From NCBI RefSeq assembly GCF_027571405.1, contig NZ_CP092968.1:3494001-3558000 (forward strand): a stretch of 64,000 bases of DNA, given 5' to 3'. The translations under genes were made by a program, and so were the position numbers. The DNA comes from Methylocystis parvus OBBP. Its GTDB lineage: Bacteria; Pseudomonadota; Alphaproteobacteria; Rhizobiales; Beijerinckiaceae. The notes beneath the pieces were generated by a model. The model searched no databases. It was not told the origin of the DNA and worked only from the letters and a program-made list of their open reading frames with translations. Below, piece by piece: positions 30,048-39,978 of the stretch (positions within the stretch are counted from its first letter, which is position 1; each line of letters opens with the position of its first letter).

Positions 30048-32635
30048 TCTTCGAACCGCGCGAAGAAGGCCGATTTGGCCAGATGAGCGAGAACGGCGTA
30101 GCACATGAGAAAGCCGAAGATCGCCGGCCAATAGCTGAGGGGCAGGGGCGTGAAGCCGAAGACCGGCGCGAGCGGCGAATAAGGCAGCGCCGCGCCGACA
30201 AGGCAGACGACGATGGTGGTGAGCAGCAATGCGCCGCTCGCGCGGCTCTGGAAGAACGGGATTTTGCGCGTTCTGATGACATGGATGATGAGCGTCTGCG
30301 TCAGGAGCGACTCCACGAACCAGCCCGTCTGAAACATTGCGGGATTGTCCCATGCGTTGAAGGCGACAACCATGAGAATGAAAGTGGCGTAATCGAAAAT
30401 CGAGCTGACGGGTCCGACATAAAGCATGAAACGCGCAATGCCTTCTATGTCCCATTTGCGCGGACGCGTCAGAAATTCCTCATCCACATTGTCGGTCGGA
30501 ATGGCGGTCTGCGAAAAATCATAGAGCAGATTATTGGTCAGAATCTGGATCGGCGTCATGGGCAGAAAGGGCAGAAAGACGCTCGCGCCGAGCACGCTGA
30601 ACATATTGCCGAAATTGGAGCTTGCGCCCATGCGCACATATTTGAGGATATTGGCGAAGACTTTCCGGCCCTCGATCACCCCCTCATTGAGGACGGCGAG
30701 ACTTTTCTCCAGCAGGATGATGTCGGCGGATTCCCGCGCAATATCGACCGCGCTGTCCACCGATATGCCGACGTCTCCGGCCTTCAGCGCCGGCCCATCA
30801 TTGATTCCGTCGCCGAGATAGCCGACGACATGGCCGTTCTTGCGCAGCGCCGCGACGACGCGCGCCTTCTGGGTCGGCGACAGCTTGGCGAAGACGGTGA
30901 CGCCCGAAACGCGGGCGGCGAGCGTCGCATCGTCCATGGCGTCCAGCTCGGCGCCGAGCATGAGCGCGCCGATGTCGAGCCCGACGTCATGACACACTTT
31001 GCGCGTGACGATGTCATTGTCGCCGGTGAGAATCTTGACGTCTATGCCGCCTTTGCGCAGGTCGGCGATGGCCTGCGCGGCGCTGTCCTTCGGCGGATCC
31101 AGAAAGGCGATATAGCCGAGAAGCGTCAGCCCGCTCTCGTCCTTGGGCGAAAAGACGCTCTGTTCGCTTGCGACCGACTTATAGGCCACGGCGACGACCC
31201 GGAAACCGTCCGCGTTGAGCGACGCCGTCTCCGCCTGCGCCGTTTCCAGATGGGACGAGTCCAGCATGCCGCTCGTTTCTTCGGTTTCGAACCGATCGGC
31301 GACGGCGAAGATTTCTTCGACGGCGCCCTTGCAGATCAGCAGACGCGCGCCGTCGTCTCGCTCCACGACGACCGATAATCTGCGGCGTTCGAAATCGAAG
31401 GGGATTTCGTCGATCTTCCTGAAACTGTGGCGAGGCGTCAGCCGGGCTTCGATCTCGGCGTGCTGGAGCACCGCGACGTCGAGCAGATTGCGCAATCCCG
31501 ACTGAAAATGGCTGTTGAGATAGGCGAACTCCAGCACGCGTTCGGAATCCGCGCCGTAAATGTCGAGATGACGTTTGAGAATGATGCGGTCTTGCGTCAG
31601 CGTGCCGGTCTTGTCGGTGCAGAGCACGTCCATCGCGCCGAAATTCTGAATGGCGTCGAGACGCTTGACGATGACCTTCTCCCGGGAAATGTTCATCGCG
31701 CCTTTGGCGAGATTCACCGTAACGATCATGGGCAGCATTTCGGGCGTCAGGCCGACGGCGACGGAGACGGCGAACAAAAAGGCGCCCAGCCAGTCGCCCT
31801 TGAAATATCCGTTCACGAAAAACACGAGCGGCGCCATCACGGACATGAAGCCGATCATCAGCCAGGTGAATTTGCGCACGCTTTCATCGAAGGCCGTGGA
31901 AGTGTCCGCTTCGGCGATTTTATCCGCGATCGCGCCGAAGAAGGTTCGCTTTCCCGTGACGACGACGACCGCCTCGCCATAGCCGCTTACGACATTCGAA
32001 CCCATGAAGAGGAGATTTTCGGCCTCCAGGGGATCAGTGACTTTTTCGAGCCGCCGGCCGAATTTTTCGACGGGCATGGATTCGCCCGTGAGCGCGGATT
32101 GATTGACGAAGAGGTCTTTGCCGGCAATCAGCCTGATATCCGCGGGGGCCATGTCGCCGGCGGTGAGGCGGATGACGTCGCCGGGCGCGAGCGCGTCGAG
32201 AGACGTCTCCACGAAAGGATTGTCGGCCACGCCCGGCCGGCGAACGGAGGCATGGGTGCGCACCATGGCGCGGAGCTTCGCGGCCGCGGCGTTGGAGCGG
32301 TGCTCCTGCACGAAGGCCAGCAGAACGCTGAGAACGACCATCGCGGAAATCACGATGGCGGCGCGGCGGTCGCTCAAAGCCCACGAAGCGCCCGCCAGCG
32401 CGAGGAGAAGCCCGTTCAGCGGATTGAAGACATGGCGCGCCAGTTCCCGCACGACCCCCGGGCCGCTCTCCTGAGCAACGAGGTTGCGGCCATATCGCCG
32501 CAGCCGGAGGGCGGCCTCGGCTTCGGACAGGCCGGCGGCGGAGGAGTCGAGATCGCGAAAGAGCGCGTCTATGTCGCTCAGCGCGGCGCGACGAAGCGGA
32601 GCGCGGGCCTCGTTTTCCCTGGCGCTGAAATTCAT
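30044..32635 (-). CDS. mgtA: Magnesium-importing P-type ATPase (type IIIB)
   Basis: Inner-membrane pump that takes up Mg2+ using ATP. The 863 residues show the phosphorylation motif CTDKTGTLTQD, the actuator motif ALTGES, TGDNDIVTRK, and the hinge GDGINDGPALKAGDVGIS, with two membrane segments before the actuator and a large C-terminal membrane block. GLTPEMLPMIV in the M4 helix is typical of MgtA/MgtB. The frame reaches 32746, but MNFSARENEA at 32635 avoids running into the divergent methyltransferase promoter. The following kinase gene overlaps by four bases. No Mg-sensing leader is evident in the short 5' region. Confidence 0.94.
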   Translation of the reverse strand: MNFSARENEARAPLRRAALSDIDALFRDLDSSAAGLSEAEAALRLRRYGRNLVAQESGPGVVRELARHVFNPLNGLLLALAGASWALSDRRAAIVISAMVVLSVLLAFVQEHRSNAAAAKLRAMVRTHASVRRPGVADNPFVETSLDALAPGDVIRLTAGDMAPADIRLIAGKDLFVNQSALTGESMPVEKFGRRLEKVTDPLEAENLLFMGSNVVSGYGEAVVVVTGKRTFFGAIADKIAEADTSTAFDESVRKFTWLMIGFMSVMAPLVFFVNGYFKGDWLGAFLFAVSVAVGLTPEMLPMIVTVNLAKGAMNISREKVIVKRLDAIQNFGAMDVLCTDKTGTLTQDRIILKRHLDIYGADSERVLEFAYLNSHFQSGLRNLLDVAVLQHAEIEARLTPRHSFRKIDEIPFDFERRRLSVVVERDDGARLLICKGAVEEIFAVADRFETEETSGMLDSSHLETAQAETASLNADGFRVVAVAYKSVASEQSVFSPKDESGLTLLGYIAFLDPPKDSAAQAIADLRKGGIDVKILTGDNDIVTRKVCHDVGLDIGALMLGAELDAMDDATLAARVSGVTVFAKLSPTQKARVVAALRKNGHVVGYLGDGINDGPALKAGDVGISVDSAVDIARESADIILLEKSLAVLNEGVIEGRKVFANILKYVRMGASSNFGNMFSVLGASVFLPFLPMTPIQILTNNLLYDFSQTAIPTDNVDEEFLTRPRKWDIEGIARFMLYVGPVSSIFDYATFILMVVAFNAWDNPAMFQTGWFVESLLTQTLIIHVIRTRKIPFFQSRASGALLLTTIVVCLVGAALPYSPLAPVFGFTPLPLSYWPAIFGFLMCYAVLAHLAKSAFFARFEE

Positions 32636-32729
32636 CCGCGTGCCTGCCTTCCGCTCTCGTGGCGATTCATCTTCGCGTAACCGTCCAATACTAGGATACT
32701 GCACCCGATTTGCGACGAAAGCCCAGCCG

Positions 32730-33521
32730 ATGAACGCCCCGCCCATCTCTCTCGCTCAAGCCGTGGGCCGCAAGCCGCTGGAAATCCGCGATATCGTGGC
32801 GCGGCTCGATTATGATCCGGATTTCAACTGGGCCTGGGAAAATTACAAGCGCACGATCGTCGAGATCGCGCAGCAAAGAGGGTTAACGCGGCATCTGGAA
32901 ATCGGCGGCGGCCGCGATCCGCTTTTTTTGCCGCCGGAAGTTGCGGCGCACGGCTTCGAAGTGACGCTGAACGACATCTCGGCGCACGAACTCTCGCGCG
33001 CGCCGCAGGGCTATTCGACCGTCCAATGCGACATTGCCGGGAAAGACGCGAAAGCGATCCTCGGCGCCGGACGATATGACATCGCCTATAGCCGCATGGT
33101 GATGGAGCATGTGCCGGACGTCGCGCGCATGTGGGAGAATATCGCCTATGCGCTCGCCCCCGGCGGCGTCGCCTTCAGTTTCTTTCCGACGCTTTACGCG
33201 CCGCCCTATGTGCTGAACCGTCTCATTCCCGAGAAGATTTCGCGCTGGATGCTCGAAACCGTCTTTCCGGATCGCAAGGAGGACGGCGACAATCCAAAAT
33301 TCCCAGCCTATTACGATTACTGCTTCAGCGAGGAAGCGAAGATCGTTCCCATGCTGAAGCGCGCCGGCTTTTCGGACGTCGTGGCGCTGCCTTTCTGGGG
33401 ATACAGCTATTTCTGGAAATTTCCGGGCGTGAAGCAGATCGACGCGGCCTTCACCAGAATCGCGCGCGAACGCCAATGGCGCGCCGTGTCCAGCTTCGCC
33501 TATATCATCGCGACCAAGTGA
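32730..33521 (+). CDS. Class I SAM-dependent methyltransferase
   Basis: A 263-residue methyltransferase. Motif I is HLEIGGGRDPLFLP, followed by an acidic post-I region (VTLNDISAHEL), YDIAYSRMVMEHVPDV as motif IV and LAPGGVAFSFFPT as motif V/VI. The substrate is unknown, but it lies one base ahead of a glycosyltransferase gene in a surface-polysaccharide group, so sugar or lipid-linked glycan methylation is likely. An open frame extends upstream to 32484 across mgtA; the ATG at 32730 is preferred because the methyltransferase fold begins after it. Confidence 0.82.
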   Translation: MNAPPISLAQAVGRKPLEIRDIVARLDYDPDFNWAWENYKRTIVEIAQQRGLTRHLEIGGGRDPLFLPPEVAAHGFEVTLNDISAHELSRAPQGYSTVQCDIAGKDAKAILGAGRYDIAYSRMVMEHVPDVARMWENIAYALAPGGVAFSFFPTLYAPPYVLNRLIPEKISRWMLETVFPDRKEDGDNPKFPAYYDYCFSEEAKIVPMLKRAGFSDVVALPFWGYSYFWKFPGVKQIDAAFTRIARERQWRAVSSFAYIIATK

Positions 33522-33522
33522 C

Positions 33523-34782
33523 ATGCGCATCGTCGTCGTCGCAGATCACGCGCATATCAATGGCGGACTCGCCAAAGTGGCGATTGACGGCGCCAAGGGC
33601 TTCGCGCGGCGCGGCTATCGGGTCGATTTCTTCGCGGCGGTGGGGCCGGTCGAGCCAAGCCTGACGGAAGCGGGCGTCGCGGTGACGCTGCTCGACCAAG
33701 CCGACGTGCTGTCGACCTCGTCGCTGGCGCGCTTTGGCGTTCAATGGCTGTGGAACGGCGCCGCTTCGCGGGCGCTCGCAAAACTTCTAGCGACCTGCGA
33801 TTCGGACGAGACCATCGTGCATGTGCATGGCTGGGCGAAGGCGCTGTCGCCGTCGATCGGCGCGGCGCTCAAAAATGCGGGCCTTCCCGTGGTTCATACG
33901 CTGCACGAATATTATCTCGCCTGCCCGAATGGCGGCTTCTACGATTATGGCGCGGCGCGGAACTGCGACTATGAGGCGATGTCGCTGGGCTGCATCGCCC
34001 ATAATTGCGACTCGCGCGGCTATCACCGCAAGCTCATGCGCGTCGGCCGGCATGCGCTGATGCGCTATGGCAGCGGGCTCTACGGGACGGCGCGCCATCT
34101 CATCACAATATCCAAGCTGCAGCGCGAAGCGATTGCGCCTTACATGCCGAAAGACGCGGTCTTCTATGAGGTCGGAAATCCCATAGACGTCGAGGATCTG
34201 GGGCCCAAGGGCGATGGGACGCCGGGCGATTTCGTTTTTGTCGGGCGCCTTTCAGCCGAGAAGGGGCCGCGCTATTTCGCTCAGGCCGCGCGCCTCGCTG
34301 GAGTCACGTCTGTCTTTGTCGGCGAGGGGCCGGAACGCGCGGCGCTGGAAGCCGAATTCCCCGAGGCGAGATTTCTGGGCTGGCGGAGCCCGGCGCAAGT
34401 GCGCGAAATTCTGCGCGGCGTGCGCGCGCTCGTGTTCCCGTCGGTCTGGTACGAGGGGCAGCCGCTCACGGTTTATGAGGCTCTCGCGCTCGGCGCGCCG
34501 GTCATTGTGAGCGACATTTGCGCGGGTCGGGAAGCCGTAACGGATGGGGAGAACGGTTTCTGGTTCCGTTGCGCCGATCCGCAGTCTCTCGCCGCCGCGA
34601 TCGGCAAGCTGAAGGATGACGCGCTCGCCAAACGCATGTCGCAGGCGGCCTATGCGCGCTATTGGGCCGATCCGTTGACGCTCGAGCGCCATCTCGACGC
34701 CGTGGCCGCCGTCTATGAGAAAGTCCGCGCCGATTGGCGCGAGGCGCCGAGCGTGGCGGCTCCTATCGAAGCCCTTTCATAG
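33523..34782 (+). CDS. Glycosyltransferase family 4 (GT-B fold)
   Basis: A 419-residue retaining glycosyltransferase. The N-terminal domain has the DHAHINGGLAKVAIDGAKGFARRGY acceptor-side pattern; the C-terminal domain has FVFVGRLSAEKGPRYFAQAA, then RFLGWRSPAQV and the donor-binding VFPSVWYEGQPLTVYEALALGAPVI with the E-x7-E pattern. It likely adds a hexose from a nucleotide sugar to a lipid-linked glycan at the inner membrane. It starts one base after the methyltransferase stop and is followed six bases later by a GT2 gene, so the three form an operon. Confidence 0.9.
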   Translation: MRIVVVADHAHINGGLAKVAIDGAKGFARRGYRVDFFAAVGPVEPSLTEAGVAVTLLDQADVLSTSSLARFGVQWLWNGAASRALAKLLATCDSDETIVHVHGWAKALSPSIGAALKNAGLPVVHTLHEYYLACPNGGFYDYGAARNCDYEAMSLGCIAHNCDSRGYHRKLMRVGRHALMRYGSGLYGTARHLITISKLQREAIAPYMPKDAVFYEVGNPIDVEDLGPKGDGTPGDFVFVGRLSAEKGPRYFAQAARLAGVTSVFVGEGPERAALEAEFPEARFLGWRSPAQVREILRGVRALVFPSVWYEGQPLTVYEALALGAPVIVSDICAGREAVTDGENGFWFRCADPQSLAAAIGKLKDDALAKRMSQAAYARYWADPLTLERHLDAVAAVYEKVRADWREAPSVAAPIEALS

Positions 34783-34788
34783 GCCCGT

Positions 34789-35649
34789 ATGAAGATCGTC
34801 GTCGCCATCGCCACAACCGGGCGTCCCGAGATTGTGGGCGCCTGCCTCGAGCGCTTTTCGCGACTGACGCGTCAGCCCGATCGCCTGCTGGCGATCGGCG
34901 CCGCGCCGGAGGATGCGCCGAAAGCGCTGCGAGGCGCGGAATTCTATTTGGCGCGCGCCCGCGGCCTGCCGATCCAGCGCAATCTCGCGCTCGACCTCGT
35001 CGCCAGCGACGCGGAGATCGTTGTCTTCATCGACGACGACTATGTTCCCGCGCCCGGATTCGTCGAAGGGATCGAGCGCTTGTTCGCGGAAAATCCCGAC
35101 GTCGTTGCGGCGTCGGGCGTACTCATCGCCGACGGCGTCAATCGCAAAGGCCTGAGCTTCGATCAGGCGGACAAACTCGTCTCGGCCTACGCGCTGAATC
35201 AGCCGCTCATGCTCGCCGACGCCACGGGCGCATATGGCTGCAACATGGCCTTCCGCCTTTCCGCCGCCCCGCATCTGCGCTTCGACGAGAATCTGCCGCT
35301 CTACGCCTGGCTCGAAGACACGGATTTTTCCGCCCAATACGCCCGCATCGGACGCGTCGTGCGCACGAACCATTTTACCGGCGTGCATCTCGGCGTCACC
35401 TCGGGCCGCACCTCGGGGCTACGCCTCGGCTATTCGCAGATCGCCAATCCGCTTTATCTCGTGCGCAAGGGCACGGTCGCGCCGCGCTTCGCGCTCAATC
35501 TCGCGCTGCGCAATATGATCGCCAATCTCGTGAAGTCGCCGCGTCCAGAGCCGAATGTCGACCGCTTCGGACGGCTTCGCGGCAATCTCATCGCGCTCGT
35601 CGATATGCTCCGCGGACGCTCGCATCCGCTCAGAGCGCTCGATCTTTAG
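34789..35649 (+). CDS. Glycosyltransferase family 2 (GT-A fold)
   Basis: A 286-residue inverting glycosyltransferase with a soluble GT-A domain. Visible elements are KIVVAIATTGRPEIV at the N-terminus, the metal-binding FIDDDYVPAPGFVEG, and AWLEDTDFSAQYARIG as the catalytic-base region. No membrane helix is seen. It is the third gene of the methyltransferase-GT4-GT2 operon, and its stop lies two bases from that of the convergent flippase gene. Donor and acceptor are unknown. Confidence 0.87.
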   Translation: MKIVVAIATTGRPEIVGACLERFSRLTRQPDRLLAIGAAPEDAPKALRGAEFYLARARGLPIQRNLALDLVASDAEIVVFIDDDYVPAPGFVEGIERLFAENPDVVAASGVLIADGVNRKGLSFDQADKLVSAYALNQPLMLADATGAYGCNMAFRLSAAPHLRFDENLPLYAWLEDTDFSAQYARIGRVVRTNHFTGVHLGVTSGRTSGLRLGYSQIANPLYLVRKGTVAPRFALNLALRNMIANLVKSPRPEPNVDRFGRLRGNLIALVDMLRGRSHPLRALDL

Positions 35650-35651
35650 GT

Positions 35652-37091
35652 CTACTGCAATTGTGGTTCGCGGCGTAGCCGCGCGACGATTTTCGGGCCG
35701 ATCAGGCTGCGCAGGCCGGCGACGTCGAACGCATAGACGAGCACGCCATAAACCGCGACGCCGGCCGCGACCTGCAGCAGCATTGTCAGGATGCACGGTT
35801 CGAAATTACGCAGGGGCGCGCCGATATAGAGCATGGCGCCGACGCCCGCGGCCGCTCCCATAATATCGCGGGCGCGCGGCCACATCGGCTCCAAAAGGAA
35901 AAGCATGGAGACGAGCGCGACGAGGCCGCTCATGCTCGAAATGGATTGCGCATAGGCGAAGCGGGTCGCGTCCGCCGTCGCGGGCAGCAGCATGATGGCC
36001 AGCAAATTTGCGAGCTGGGCGACGAGCGCCGCGATGATCAGCGGCGTGAGCCGGTGAGCGAGCTGAAAGGCGGTGTTGACGCCGTAATTCATCATCGCGA
36101 ACGCGAAAAGCGCGGGGATCATCAGCGCAAAATAATGACCGAAGGACCCGCGGAAAGTCTCCGGAACGAAGAGCGCTTCGAAACTCGGCAGAATGAGCCA
36201 GCAGCCCGCCACAGCCGGCGCGAGCACGGCGAAGACAACGCCAAGATTTCGTGAGATTTGCGCCCGCGCGGCGTCCGCGCCGTCTGTCTTCTCGGCATGG
36301 ACGGCGATCTGGAAGAGGATCACGTCGACGGCGGAGCCGATGGCTCCGACGATGCGGATGCCGGTCTCGAAAGCAAGCGAGAGCCGCCCGACCTCGGCGA
36401 AGCCGTGCTGTTCGGAGAGCAGCGTGCGATTGATCAGCGGCACGGCTTGATAAAGCACGGCGGCGATGATGATCGGAAAGCCATAGGCGAAAAAGCGCGC
36501 GACAAGGGCGCGCTCGGCCGCGCGAAAGCCGGTGTTGGGATCGACGAGCTCGCGCCGGGCGACGAGGAGGCAGCCGGCGACGGAGACCATCATGCCGACG
36601 AGCGCCACATTGGCCGAATGGAAAAGATAGGCGCCGCCGACGGTCAACGCGAAAGCCAATATGTTCTTGGCGATCACCAGCGCGCCATAGGCTTTGTCGT
36701 GGAATCGCGCGCGCACCAGCGCCGTCGCGGTGTCGAAAAGCGCATTGGTGACGGAGACGCCCACGGCCAGCGCGGCAAGATCGTGGCTCAAGGGCAGATC
36801 GAGCCTGAGCGCCCAGAGCAGGAAGGCGGCGAATATGGCGAGCGCGGCGAGAGCCGAGAAGGAAGCGTCGAGCGTCGCGCGGATTTGCGGGCGCTCCAGC
36901 CGGTCGCGCTCCGCGTAGAAGCGCGTCGCCGCGAGACGCAACCAGTCGAAAACGAACGTCTGTACGACGACCGCCACAGAAAGCGCGAGCACGAAGCGGC
37001 CATATTCCGCCGGACCCAGAAATTTCGCGACGAGGAGGCTGACGACGAAATTGAGGAGGCTGTTGAGGATGAAGGGCGCCATCATCCACAT
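35652..37091 (-). CDS. Oligosaccharide flippase (Wzx/MATE-like)
   Basis: A 479-residue polytopic inner-membrane protein with about 12-14 helices, beginning with FILNSLLNFVVSLLVAKFLGPAEYGRFVLALS, the typical first two helices of polysaccharide-export flippases. It would move a lipid-linked glycan across the inner membrane, fitting the two glycosyltransferases encoded convergently next door. It shares direction with the outer-membrane barrel gene 28 bases upstream, suggesting an export operon. Confidence 0.88.
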   Translation of the reverse strand: MWMMAPFILNSLLNFVVSLLVAKFLGPAEYGRFVLALSVAVVVQTFVFDWLRLAATRFYAERDRLERPQIRATLDASFSALAALAIFAAFLLWALRLDLPLSHDLAALAVGVSVTNALFDTATALVRARFHDKAYGALVIAKNILAFALTVGGAYLFHSANVALVGMMVSVAGCLLVARRELVDPNTGFRAAERALVARFFAYGFPIIIAAVLYQAVPLINRTLLSEQHGFAEVGRLSLAFETGIRIVGAIGSAVDVILFQIAVHAEKTDGADAARAQISRNLGVVFAVLAPAVAGCWLILPSFEALFVPETFRGSFGHYFALMIPALFAFAMMNYGVNTAFQLAHRLTPLIIAALVAQLANLLAIMLLPATADATRFAYAQSISSMSGLVALVSMLFLLEPMWPRARDIMGAAAGVGAMLYIGAPLRNFEPCILTMLLQVAAGVAVYGVLVYAFDVAGLRSLIGPKIVARLRREPQLQ

Positions 37092-37119
37092 GACGCGTCG
37101 CCTCTTTTCGGTTGCGCGC

Positions 37120-38835
37120 TCAAAGCTGGAACCTCAGGCCCACCAGATAGACATTCGCCGTATAGTCCGCATTGGGAAACGTTGTGTCGAGCAGTTCGTA
37201 TCGGTAGCTGCCGCGCAGCGAGATGGTGCGCGTCACCTTGTAGTCGAGCGTGACTCCGGCAAAACCGCCCCGTTCCTGGACGTCGGCCCCTTGATAGTTG
37301 TTGTTGAAATAATTTCCCGTGATCGTGACGTTTAAATTTCTCATGAGATCGTGCGAAAGCGTCGCCGTGACCGAACGCGTGAGCACGCCGCTGGCGTTGG
37401 CGAGGGTCGTTTCGTTCATCGAAGTCGAACCGCGCAAGGTGAATGTCGTCAGCGCGGAGGGCGTGTAGATGAGCGCCGCGTCGATGACGGGGCCGCGCAG
37501 CGGCACGAGGCTCGGGTCCTCGTAGTTTCGCTGGCCATAGCCGCCGGAGACTTCGCCCTTCACCATGTCCGTGACGTTGAACTCGGCGCCGCCCCGGACG
37601 ATATAGCCGGTGCTGTCGCGGTAGAAACCGTTGAAATCGACAGGCGAGTCGTGAATGCGCCTGTCGACGGTTCCTTCGACGAAGGGTTTGAGGTCCGGCG
37701 TCACCTCATAGGAGCTGCGCAGCAAAACGCCGAAATCATTATAGCTCGTCGCGGCGAGGTTGAGCGTCGTGCCGTTGGAGTATTGCGCGTCCGTGTACCA
37801 GACGCGATCATACGTGCCGCGCAGCTCCACGCCGATGCGGCCGAATTTCTGCGACACGCCCGCCTGCGCGCCGACCCCGAAAATGACGGGCCGGTTGACG
37901 ACATAGACCGTGGATTGGCCGGGCTGGATCGCCGGCGCGCCCGGGCGTTGGGTGTCGAGCGACATGCGGCCGCGCAGGACGAGCGCGGTGTCCTGGGTGA
38001 CGTCGTAACGGCCGTTCATCGAGCCGGTCGCTTCGGGCCGGTTCGCTGCGGGATAGTCGAAATATTCCGTATAGGCGCCGCGAAGCTCGCCATCGAGGCT
38101 GTGCCGCGCCCAGTCGGACTTGACCTTCAACCCGCCTTCGCCGCGAAAAAAAGTCGAGCCGCGCGGATTGTAGTTCGGCGCCAGGCGATTGGGGTTGTCG
38201 TCATAGCCGCTGCTGGCCTGGGCATAAGGAAAGAGCAGGGTCGAGCCGACCGCGACGCCGAGCGGATCGTATGGGTTGAGTTCGACTTTCGGCTTCGGCT
38301 TGGTTTTGATCGTCGGTTCGACCGCGACCGTGACCGGCGGCGGCGCAAGCGGCGCCGGCGCGCCGGGCTGGGCGGTCGCGCGCAACCGCAGACGTTGCCT
38401 TGCGACGTAGGAGGATTTGTAGGGCTCCAACGCCGGCAGCGGATTTTTCGGCGAAAATTGCGGCGGGTAGGGCGCGCGCGGCGGCGGATAGGGCCGCGGC
38501 AGCTTCTCCCTCTTGATCGGCGCTCCATAATTCGCGGCGGTGGAGACGGGGACGTCTCCCTCTCCCGTGGAGCCGCGCATGAGCGGAACCGGCTCCGCGG
38601 GAATCGTCAGCGGCGAGGGCGGCTGCGCCTGGCCCGGCTTCGGGAATGGCGAGGAAAGCGTGGGGAGGGCAAGCGCCGAAGAGGCGGTCGTCTTCTTCGC
38701 CGCGCGCGGAGAGCCCTTGCCGCCCTGGGATGGGGACGAAGCCTGACCGAAAGCCGGCGCAGCCGCGAGCGCCGCCCATGCGGCGCAAAGCGCAGCCAGC
38801 GCGACGCGGCTTCCCAAGCTTCCCGACGGCGCCAT
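37120..38835 (-). CDS. Outer-membrane beta-barrel protein
   Basis: A 571-residue exported protein with a signal peptide (ALAALCAAWAALAAAPAFGQ). A 150-residue proline/alanine-rich linker follows, then about 400 residues with alternating aromatic-rich strands such as VKGEVSGGYGQRNYEDPS and TLRGSTSMNETTL, ending in VYLVGLRFQL, the terminal aromatic signature of a barrel strand recognised by the BAM machine. It matches the BBP2-type outer-membrane proteins found in capsule or exopolysaccharide loci. It may help export or anchor the glycan made by the adjacent genes. No close functional assignment is possible. Confidence 0.8.
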   Translation of the reverse strand: MAPSGSLGSRVALAALCAAWAALAAAPAFGQASSPSQGGKGSPRAAKKTTASSALALPTLSSPFPKPGQAQPPSPLTIPAEPVPLMRGSTGEGDVPVSTAANYGAPIKREKLPRPYPPPRAPYPPQFSPKNPLPALEPYKSSYVARQRLRLRATAQPGAPAPLAPPPVTVAVEPTIKTKPKPKVELNPYDPLGVAVGSTLLFPYAQASSGYDDNPNRLAPNYNPRGSTFFRGEGGLKVKSDWARHSLDGELRGAYTEYFDYPAANRPEATGSMNGRYDVTQDTALVLRGRMSLDTQRPGAPAIQPGQSTVYVVNRPVIFGVGAQAGVSQKFGRIGVELRGTYDRVWYTDAQYSNGTTLNLAATSYNDFGVLLRSSYEVTPDLKPFVEGTVDRRIHDSPVDFNGFYRDSTGYIVRGGAEFNVTDMVKGEVSGGYGQRNYEDPSLVPLRGPVIDAALIYTPSALTTFTLRGSTSMNETTLANASGVLTRSVTATLSHDLMRNLNVTITGNYFNNNYQGADVQERGGFAGVTLDYKVTRTISLRGSYRYELLDTTFPNADYTANVYLVGLRFQL

Positions 38836-38859
38836 TTTCCCTCGCCTGTGCGCCTTTGA

Positions 38860-38877
38860 CCCGCTCGGTTGAGCGGG
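38860..38877. terminator. Hairpin downstream of gapR
   Basis: CCCGCTC-GGTT-GAGCGGG is a 7-bp stem between the gapR stop and the barrel gene start. There is no clear T tract, so termination is tentative. Confidence 0.35.
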
Positions 38878-38931
38878 AGGCGCCTGCGTAGGGTTAAGGC
38901 GTTATGGTTAACGGGAGCTTATCGGAGGCCG

Positions 38932-39174
38932 TCACCCCATTCCGATCGCCGAGAGGTAAAGCTCTAAAATCTCTTCCTCTTCCTCCCGCTTGTGTTTGTC
39001 CTGACGGCGCAGCGAGACGATCTTGCGGATAATCTTTGGATCGAAGCCGGTGCCTTTGGCTTCGCCGTAGACGTCCTTGATGTCGTCGGCGATGGCGCGC
39101 TTCTCCTCCTCGAGCTTTTCGATTCGCTCGATGAAGGCGCGCAGATGGCCGCCGTCGACGGCGTCGGTATTCAT
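38932..39174 (-). CDS. gapR: GapR family nucleoid protein (DUF2312)
   Basis: An 80-residue, coiled-coil protein that binds AT-rich overtwisted DNA and aids topoisomerases ahead of replication forks in Caulobacter. It has the family features: [33 protein letters not shown], then [18 protein letters not shown] and an acidic C-terminal helix. The length is typical, and AGGAAAA lies before the ATG. It is largely limited to alphaproteobacteria and supports that assignment for the window. Confidence 0.95.
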   Translation of the reverse strand: MNTDAVDGGHLRAFIERIEKLEEEKRAIADDIKDVYGEAKGTGFDPKIIRKIVSLRRQDKHKREEEEEILELYLSAIGMG

Positions 39175-39431
39175 GGCGTTTTCCTGCGAGAGTGGCGGGC
39201 CGGCGGGAAATTTTCGTTCGCCAGCCGATTCCAGCGAGGCTTGCGATAGCTTCGTGACCCCGTCAAGGCAGGGGTGGACGAAATCCCCACAATCCGCAAC
39301 GCCGCCGCGTTTCGCGCGGCGGCGCGCGCCAAACCGGGGGCGACGAACGCCTTGAAACTCGCGGCGCTGCGTCCGACATTGCGTTTTGCGCGGCGTTTTG
39401 CGCGCGATCGGCGCGCGAAAGGATGAACGAG

Positions 39432-39914
39432 ATGAGCGACGGGGATTTTCGCGGCGATTATTCGAGGGGCGCCCCCAGCCTGCGCGCCGCGCCGCCGCCC
39501 TATATCCCGCCTCAGGCGCTGGAGGGCGTGCGGACCCGTCGAATCATGGCCGTGGGTCTGGATCTCATTCTGGTGAGCGGAATTTCCGTGGCGCTTTTCT
39601 TTGGGCTCTTCATCTTGAGCTTCGGCATGTCGGCGCTTCTCCTGCCGCCGATCTTCCCGATCGTCGCCTTCTTTTACAATGGCTTGACGGTCTCCGGCTG
39701 GCGCATGGCGACGCCCGGCATGGCCTTCATGGACCTTGAGATGCGCACCATGCAGGGCGAGCCGGTCCCCTTCCTGCAGGCGGCGGTCCATGCGGTTCTC
39801 TTTTACGTGACCTGGATGTTCCCGCCATTGCTGCTCGTTTCTTTCGTCACGGGCGACAAACGCTGTCTGCACGACATTGTGGCGGATGTCATTGTTTTGA
39901 GACGATCCGCTTAA
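39432..39914 (+). CDS. RDD family membrane protein
   Basis: A 160-residue inner-membrane protein with three to four hydrophobic segments. The RDD pattern is present: [15 protein letters not shown] at the first helix, then [29 protein letters not shown] and [18 protein letters not shown]. The function of RDD proteins is mostly unknown; some act as ion antiporters. An ATG at 39423 abuts AAAGG with no spacing, whereas the ATG at 39432 has AAAGG nine bases upstream and is chosen. bpt follows in the same direction. Confidence 0.85.
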   Translation: MSDGDFRGDYSRGAPSLRAAPPPYIPPQALEGVRTRRIMAVGLDLILVSGISVALFFGLFILSFGMSALLLPPIFPIVAFFYNGLTVSGWRMATPGMAFMDLEMRTMQGEPVPFLQAAVHAVLFYVTWMFPPLLLVSFVTGDKRCLHDIVADVIVLRRSA

Positions 39915-39978
39915 TTTCGGGATTGGCGCGGCGCAGGTTCCCGCCCTATTCTCAGGCGTTATCCGGATTGAGACCAGC

